Assembly (NCBI GenBank): GCA_029378245.1
Contig: JARKIF010000411.1
Location: 1-20,425, forward strand
Reading direction: 5' to 3'
Length of the DNA stretch: 20,425 nt
DNA from: Roridomyces roridus
Taxonomy: Eukaryota; Basidiomycota; Agaricomycetes; Agaricales; Mycenaceae
Shown here: positions 17,122 to 20,425 of the stretch, piece after piece
Layout of the letters: every line of letters begins with the position of its first letter
Numbering within the stretch: position 1 is the first letter of the stretch
The notes under the pieces: model-generated
The model's input: the letters and a program-made list of their open reading frames with translations, nothing else
What the model was told of the DNA's origin: nothing
Databases searched by the model: none
Program-made: the position numbers and the translations under genes

Positions 17122-18234
17122 TCACTTTATTCGTTGTGAATAGGCGCGGTGTTTAGGCAAGAACAGGGAAGCCGTAGGATCACGTTCACAGCCATCGGTT
17201 TGGGTAGCTGCGAATCGGCGGGCAAGTCTAGTCGTGGCTTTTTCCGAGGAGACTCTACAGGGTTGGACGTGGTCACCAAAGGTGAGCCTTTGGATGTGCT
17301 GGAAACCGAGGATGATGACCCGGAAGCGGACACTGAATGAACGACGGTGTTGACTGTGACGCGACTATTTGACGTCGAAGTGGGAAGCAGGGCGGAGTTG
17401 GCCGCAGGCAGAACTCGGTAGTTCTTTCCGTTATTAGGCATGGGTGGCAGCATGGGTTTGCTATACATATTCTTCTGGAGTCGGGATGCTTCTGATTTGG
17501 TCTTTTGAAACAGCGTTTTCGGCTGGACAGAAACACCCCTAAAGGAAAATAAAATTTCAAATGAGACGGAGAAGTTGAGATCGAGGAAAGATTTTCGCAC
17601 ATCGTCGCTTGCCCGTGGGTTGCTGGGTTGTGACCCTGATTCCTGAATCCTTCTTGCGTTCCTCCGCTTCGAGGCGCTGTCGACGTATCTTGTTGCCCAC
17701 TGCTTCAAACTTGCGGGCTTCCTCTTGGACAAGGTCCTATACTGTAGATCAGCGAATTGTTCGTCAAGGATGCTTTCCTGCGTACAAAATACTGCTCTTT
17801 CCAAGAGTCTGGTTCCAAGATTTCTCCCCGGCGGTATCTGTCATTGGCCGCGGGATAGGTCCGGAAGCACAAGCCCTTCCATATTTCTGCGTTGGTTGGT
17901 GGTGGGAGTCTTTCTCTGGGACAGCGACGTACCGGGCGTTTCTTTCTGTAGATACTGCGGAGGTTTCGGTATTGTAATAGACTTGAAAGAAAGACAATTC
18001 TGACGCACAGGCGAAGCTTGTTCCAGCCTCATCAGCTGGTCCACGGTGCAGCGCTCGAGGATGGGCTTGACAAGATCATAGCGCAGTTCGTCTCCGAGAC
18101 TGCTTATGGCTGAATTTGGTCAGCTCGAGTAGATAATGTCATCGATGGAGAAGCAACTAACAATCGACGTGAACGGAGGCGACCCGTTGACAATACTGAA
18201 CGAGAGTCGGGACACGGTCGTCGGGTAGAGACAT
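17122..18234 (-). CDS. Elongin A-like RNA polymerase II elongation factor, frame-broken
   Basis: Elongin A stimulates Pol II elongation and can serve as a substrate receptor with elongin B/C. Exons 18234-18162, 18109-18009, 17945-17933 (13 nt), 17886-17601 and 17538-17122 give the family order: PTLVQYCQRVASVHVDSISS, LGDELRYDLVKPILERC and TVDQLMRLEQASP, then QKETPEIWKGLCFRTYP, DSWKEQYF, EEARKFEAVGNKIRRQRLEA and a low-complexity tail. The junction across the 13-nt exon keeps frame. Three conserved joints need one extra base: the AAAA run at 17786-17789, near 17731-17738, and the two T's at 17185-17186. After the last, the frame reads DPTASLFLPKHRAYSQ, a typical fungal elongin A ending, and stops at 17122. 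Read literally, the last exon ends at 17127 with an unrelated tail. The exon 4/5 junction also lacks one base. The gene is divergent from the Gti1/Pac2 gene. Confidence 0.85.
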
Positions 18235-18534
18235 GGGTGGAGGTAGCTTTATTACGTAATTGATGGCAATGGCCCGGAAGAGCGGCACCGCCACAGGTTA
18301 ATGTCGGCCTCGGAAAACTGAGTTCTGGTACTCCTCTCGCGGTCTCACACATCGACTTATCCATCAGTGCCTCACCGGTTGAACCGCCGGTCTGGTAGCC
18401 ATCCAGTCCTCAGCGGCAAGATCTACTTCATTCAACGCTCCTCGTCCTCGGCTCTTTTAACCATATCTCACGTCCTCGGGTCTCTCTATTTAACGTGCGT
18501 AGGTGAAGCAGCTAGAAAACAAGCACCCCCCCTC
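18235..18534. promoter_or_regulatory. Shared 300-bp divergent promoter region, elongin A / Gti1-Pac2
   Basis: The start codons at 18234 (minus) and 18535 (plus) face away from each other across 300 bp. The plus-strand side is pyrimidine-rich (TCCTCGTCCTCGG, TCTCTCTATTTAACG) before the Gti1/Pac2 start. No single clear TATA box is seen. Confidence 0.4.
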
Positions 18535-19409
18535 ATGGACATGCAGCAGGCTACGCATCCTCGTCTTCACGTTCGCAATGCCCATGACGCCCATGTCGTG
18601 TTCGAAGCTACGCGTCAGGGTAAGTTGACCTTGTACGCCCAAAGACGTCTTTCGTGAGCTCTACGCAGGATTTTTGCGACCCATTACGCGCCGGCTGGAT
18701 GAAACTGAGCGGGCTACGCTTGTAAAGTCAGGCGCGATCTTCGTGTGGCAAGAAGACGATGCCGCGCCGGGGCTTAAAAGATGGACAGGTAAAACATCGG
18801 TCGAGTCGAATTCTATGGCTTACAATGGGGTCAGATGGCCGTGTCTGGAGTCAATCCCGGATGCGAGAGGTTGGTCTTTTTTCCCTGGCTATTCTCCGTG
18901 TTCAAACGTGCCGCAGCCCTATTTATTCTACGACGAGCAAATAGGCGTCCCGTCGGAACCCAACGCCCACATGCAGACCTATAGATTCGTGGATGCTGCT
19001 TCCAAAGGTGGAACCACCTCGTCGGCAATTTCACACCAAGAACGAAGCACCCACATCCACCGTGGGCTAGTGAAACAAGCTTATTCGGCTTGGGTGATGA
19101 CGCATCCCAACTCGACGCCCCGGAAATGGCACATTACCGGTAGGATCTTTTTGCTCGCGAGTCTCCTCTCCGCTTGAACACATCATAGCTTATTTCCGAT
19201 ATGATGACCTGCCTCACATCCCCACGGTCGATCTCGATCCCTGTCTGCGCAGAATTATTGTGCCCGTGGGGCTGTACCGCGACGGAAAGACGAGAAATAG
19301 AAGTGACGATTCCCCTCCCTCGACCCGGAGTCGCGGGGAGGCACGGAGCCCCACCCTTCCTTCCATGTTTGTTGAAATGCTACTCTGCACGACCATGGTG
19401 GAAGAATGA
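18535..19409 (+). CDS. Gti1/Pac2 (WOPR) family transcription factor, compact form
   Basis: WOPR proteins (Wor1, Ryp1, Sge1, Gti1, Pac2) are fungal DNA-binding regulators of morphology, conjugation and development. Five exons (18535-18619, 18669-18788, 18835-18869, 18917-19139, 19189-19409) join without a frame break to 227 residues; introns are 46-49 nt. The first WOPR half shows GFLRPITRRLDETERATLV, GAIFVWQEDD, then LKRWTDGRVWSQSRMREPYL and FYDEQI. The second half shows GLVKQAYSAWV, RKWHITAYF, LPHIPTVDLDP and VPVGLYRDGKTRNRS. Both conserved blocks are complete, including the RWTDG..WS core. The long Gln/Asn- or Ser-rich tail of many homologues is absent; the protein ends shortly after the domain. 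The start could also be the Met two codons later (18541). Confidence 0.92.
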
Positions 19410-19529
19410 CAGAGGACCAGCGGGTCATTCGGATGCTCAATGGCAATTTCTTTGGAAAGTAGCGCGTTGTAGTGTACTGTTGTCAATCAAGTGATCGTGT
19501 ACTCGATCGGCCCGGGACCCACTTGCCAC

Positions 19530-19538
19530 TTTTTTTTT
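19530..19538 (+). promoter_or_regulatory. Poly-T tract before the amidophosphoribosyltransferase gene
   Basis: A run of nine T's sits 18 bp before the ATG at 19556, within the 146-bp gap after the Gti1/Pac2 stop. Pyrimidine tracts are common just before fungal start sites. No purine-pathway or Gcn4-type site is recognised in the gap. Confidence 0.3.
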
Positions 19539-19555
19539 CATGTTCCTCTGCAACC

Positions 19556-20425
19556 ATGTGTGGAATCCTCGGGCTCCTCCTCCATGACCCCACTATCGAC
19601 GCTGCTACCGAAATCTGTGAAGGTCTCTCTTGTTGCAGCACCGCGGCCAAGATGCTTGCGGAATCATAACTTGTGGGCCCAAAGGCCGCTTTTACCAGTG
19701 CAAAGCGAATGGCATGGTCCGAGACGTGTTCGACACAAATTCGGTCTCGAGGTTGATTGGGGGAATGGGCGTTGGCCATGGTCCGTGGGCGTTCCGTCTA
19801 GACGACTCTTATCCGATCCCATCTTGCAGTTCGGTATCCCACTGCTGGCAGCTTCAACAATGCCGAAGCTCAGCCCTTTTATGTCAATTCACCGTATGGC
19901 ATTGTCTTTGCACACGTATGTCAGTTTTTTGCCCCTTGTTCGTGCGTTGAACGCTGGACCATCAGAATGGGAACTTGACCAACACAAGTTCTCTTTTGCA
20001 ATATATGGATGCTACAGCCCACCGGCACATCAATACATCCTCCGACTCGGAGTTGCTGCTCAATATCTTTGCCAATAACCTCCAGCAGACGGGTAAATTC
20101 CGAATCAAAGAACGAGGAACATCTTCAACCGCACTGGGAGGTATGATGAAGCAAGTCAAGGGCGCCGTACGCCTGCGTCGCCATGCTCGCTGGCTTTGGC
20201 ATCAATCGCCTTCAGAGATCCAATGGCATCCGGCCCGTCGGCATGGCCGTCCGAAATCTGGCAGCGGGAAAGATTATCTATTTCGAGCGAAAGCGTGGTC
20301 GCAGATGCTGGCGGCTTCGGTGAATGGCAAGATGTTAGAACCCGGTTCGTCTTCTTGGGATACCAGCCCCATGTCATTGCTATTTCCACTAGGAGAAGCA
20401 GTTATTATCACGCGGAGAGTGGTGT
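19556..20425 (+). CDS. ADE4: Amidophosphoribosyltransferase, 5' part, frame-broken and cut by window end
   Basis: This cytosolic enzyme makes phosphoribosylamine from PRPP and glutamine, the first committed step of purine synthesis. The N-terminus [13 protein letters not shown] carries the catalytic Cys2 of Ntn-type glutaminases. [29 protein letters not shown] and NNAEAQPF, then the NGNLTN loop, [14 protein letters not shown] and GIRPVGMAV follow in order. Introns are at 19781-19829, 19916-19965 and 20345-20392. In [12 protein letters not shown] one T is missing at 19630-19631. After about 20160 the conserved reading jumps several times (near 20165, 20207, 20220, 20255, 20283 and 20340), with both gains and losses, yet the segments [40 protein letters not shown] and EAVIITR are all still present. 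This fits poor sequence quality at the contig end. The phosphoribosyltransferase half lies beyond the window. Confidence 0.93.

Noticed and set aside
1..20425. CRISPR arrays, transposases, integrases, viral genes or a metabolic gene cluster
   Set aside because: No direct repeat arrays, no terminal repeats with coding capacity and no such domains were seen; the genes are unrelated housekeeping and regulatory functions.

Overview
The window looks like ordinary nuclear DNA of a filamentous basidiomycete, most likely a mushroom-forming Agaricomycete. Almost every gene is cut by short GT-AG introns (mostly 41-63 nt) that fall in consistent phases. The proteins match fungal families, and the one clear tRNA carries a nuclear-type intron. 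No transposon, virus, CRISPR array or biosynthetic cluster is visible.

Layout, left to right. Minus strand, tightly packed head to tail: the 5' end of an unknown gene (1-242), a Csm1/Pcs1-like monopolin subunit (313-2041) and a SAM37/metaxin-like mitochondrial outer-membrane protein (2119-3059). Plus strand: VPS54 of the GARP tethering complex (3083-7096), a doubtful small ORF (7167-7447) and an Ecl1-like CxxC zinc protein (7569-8645). Then about 1.8 kb with no gene I can support. Minus strand: two small acidic, probably nuclear proteins of unknown function (10430-11124 and 11246-12162). From 12163 to 14100 is a gene-poor stretch with an intron-bearing tRNA-Pro(CGG), a tRNA-like structure and perfect inverted repeats. 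Plus strand: a WDR26/Gid7-like CTLH-WD40 subunit (about 14100-16569). Minus strand: elongin A (17122-18234). Plus strand: a compact Gti1/Pac2 transcription factor (18535-19409) and the 5' part of amidophosphoribosyltransferase (19556 to the end).

The genes do not form one pathway. They cover chromosome segregation, mitochondrial outer-membrane assembly, Golgi tethering, ubiquitin ligase scaffolding, transcription elongation, developmental transcription control and purine synthesis. I found no undescribed multi-gene system.

The strongest unusual signal is technical or evolutionary. Csm1, VPS54, elongin A and amidophosphoribosyltransferase all show reading-frame breaks in conserved domains. 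Nearly all are one missing base, usually in a short homopolymer, and they cluster toward the two ends of the window. The genes from about 4 kb to 16.6 kb mostly read cleanly. This looks more like uncorrected assembly indels near contig ends than decay of four housekeeping genes. Of biological interest are a 23-bp start-to-start gap between SAM37 and VPS54, SIM-like motifs in three neighbouring nuclear proteins, very small exons, and the tRNA/inverted-repeat region.
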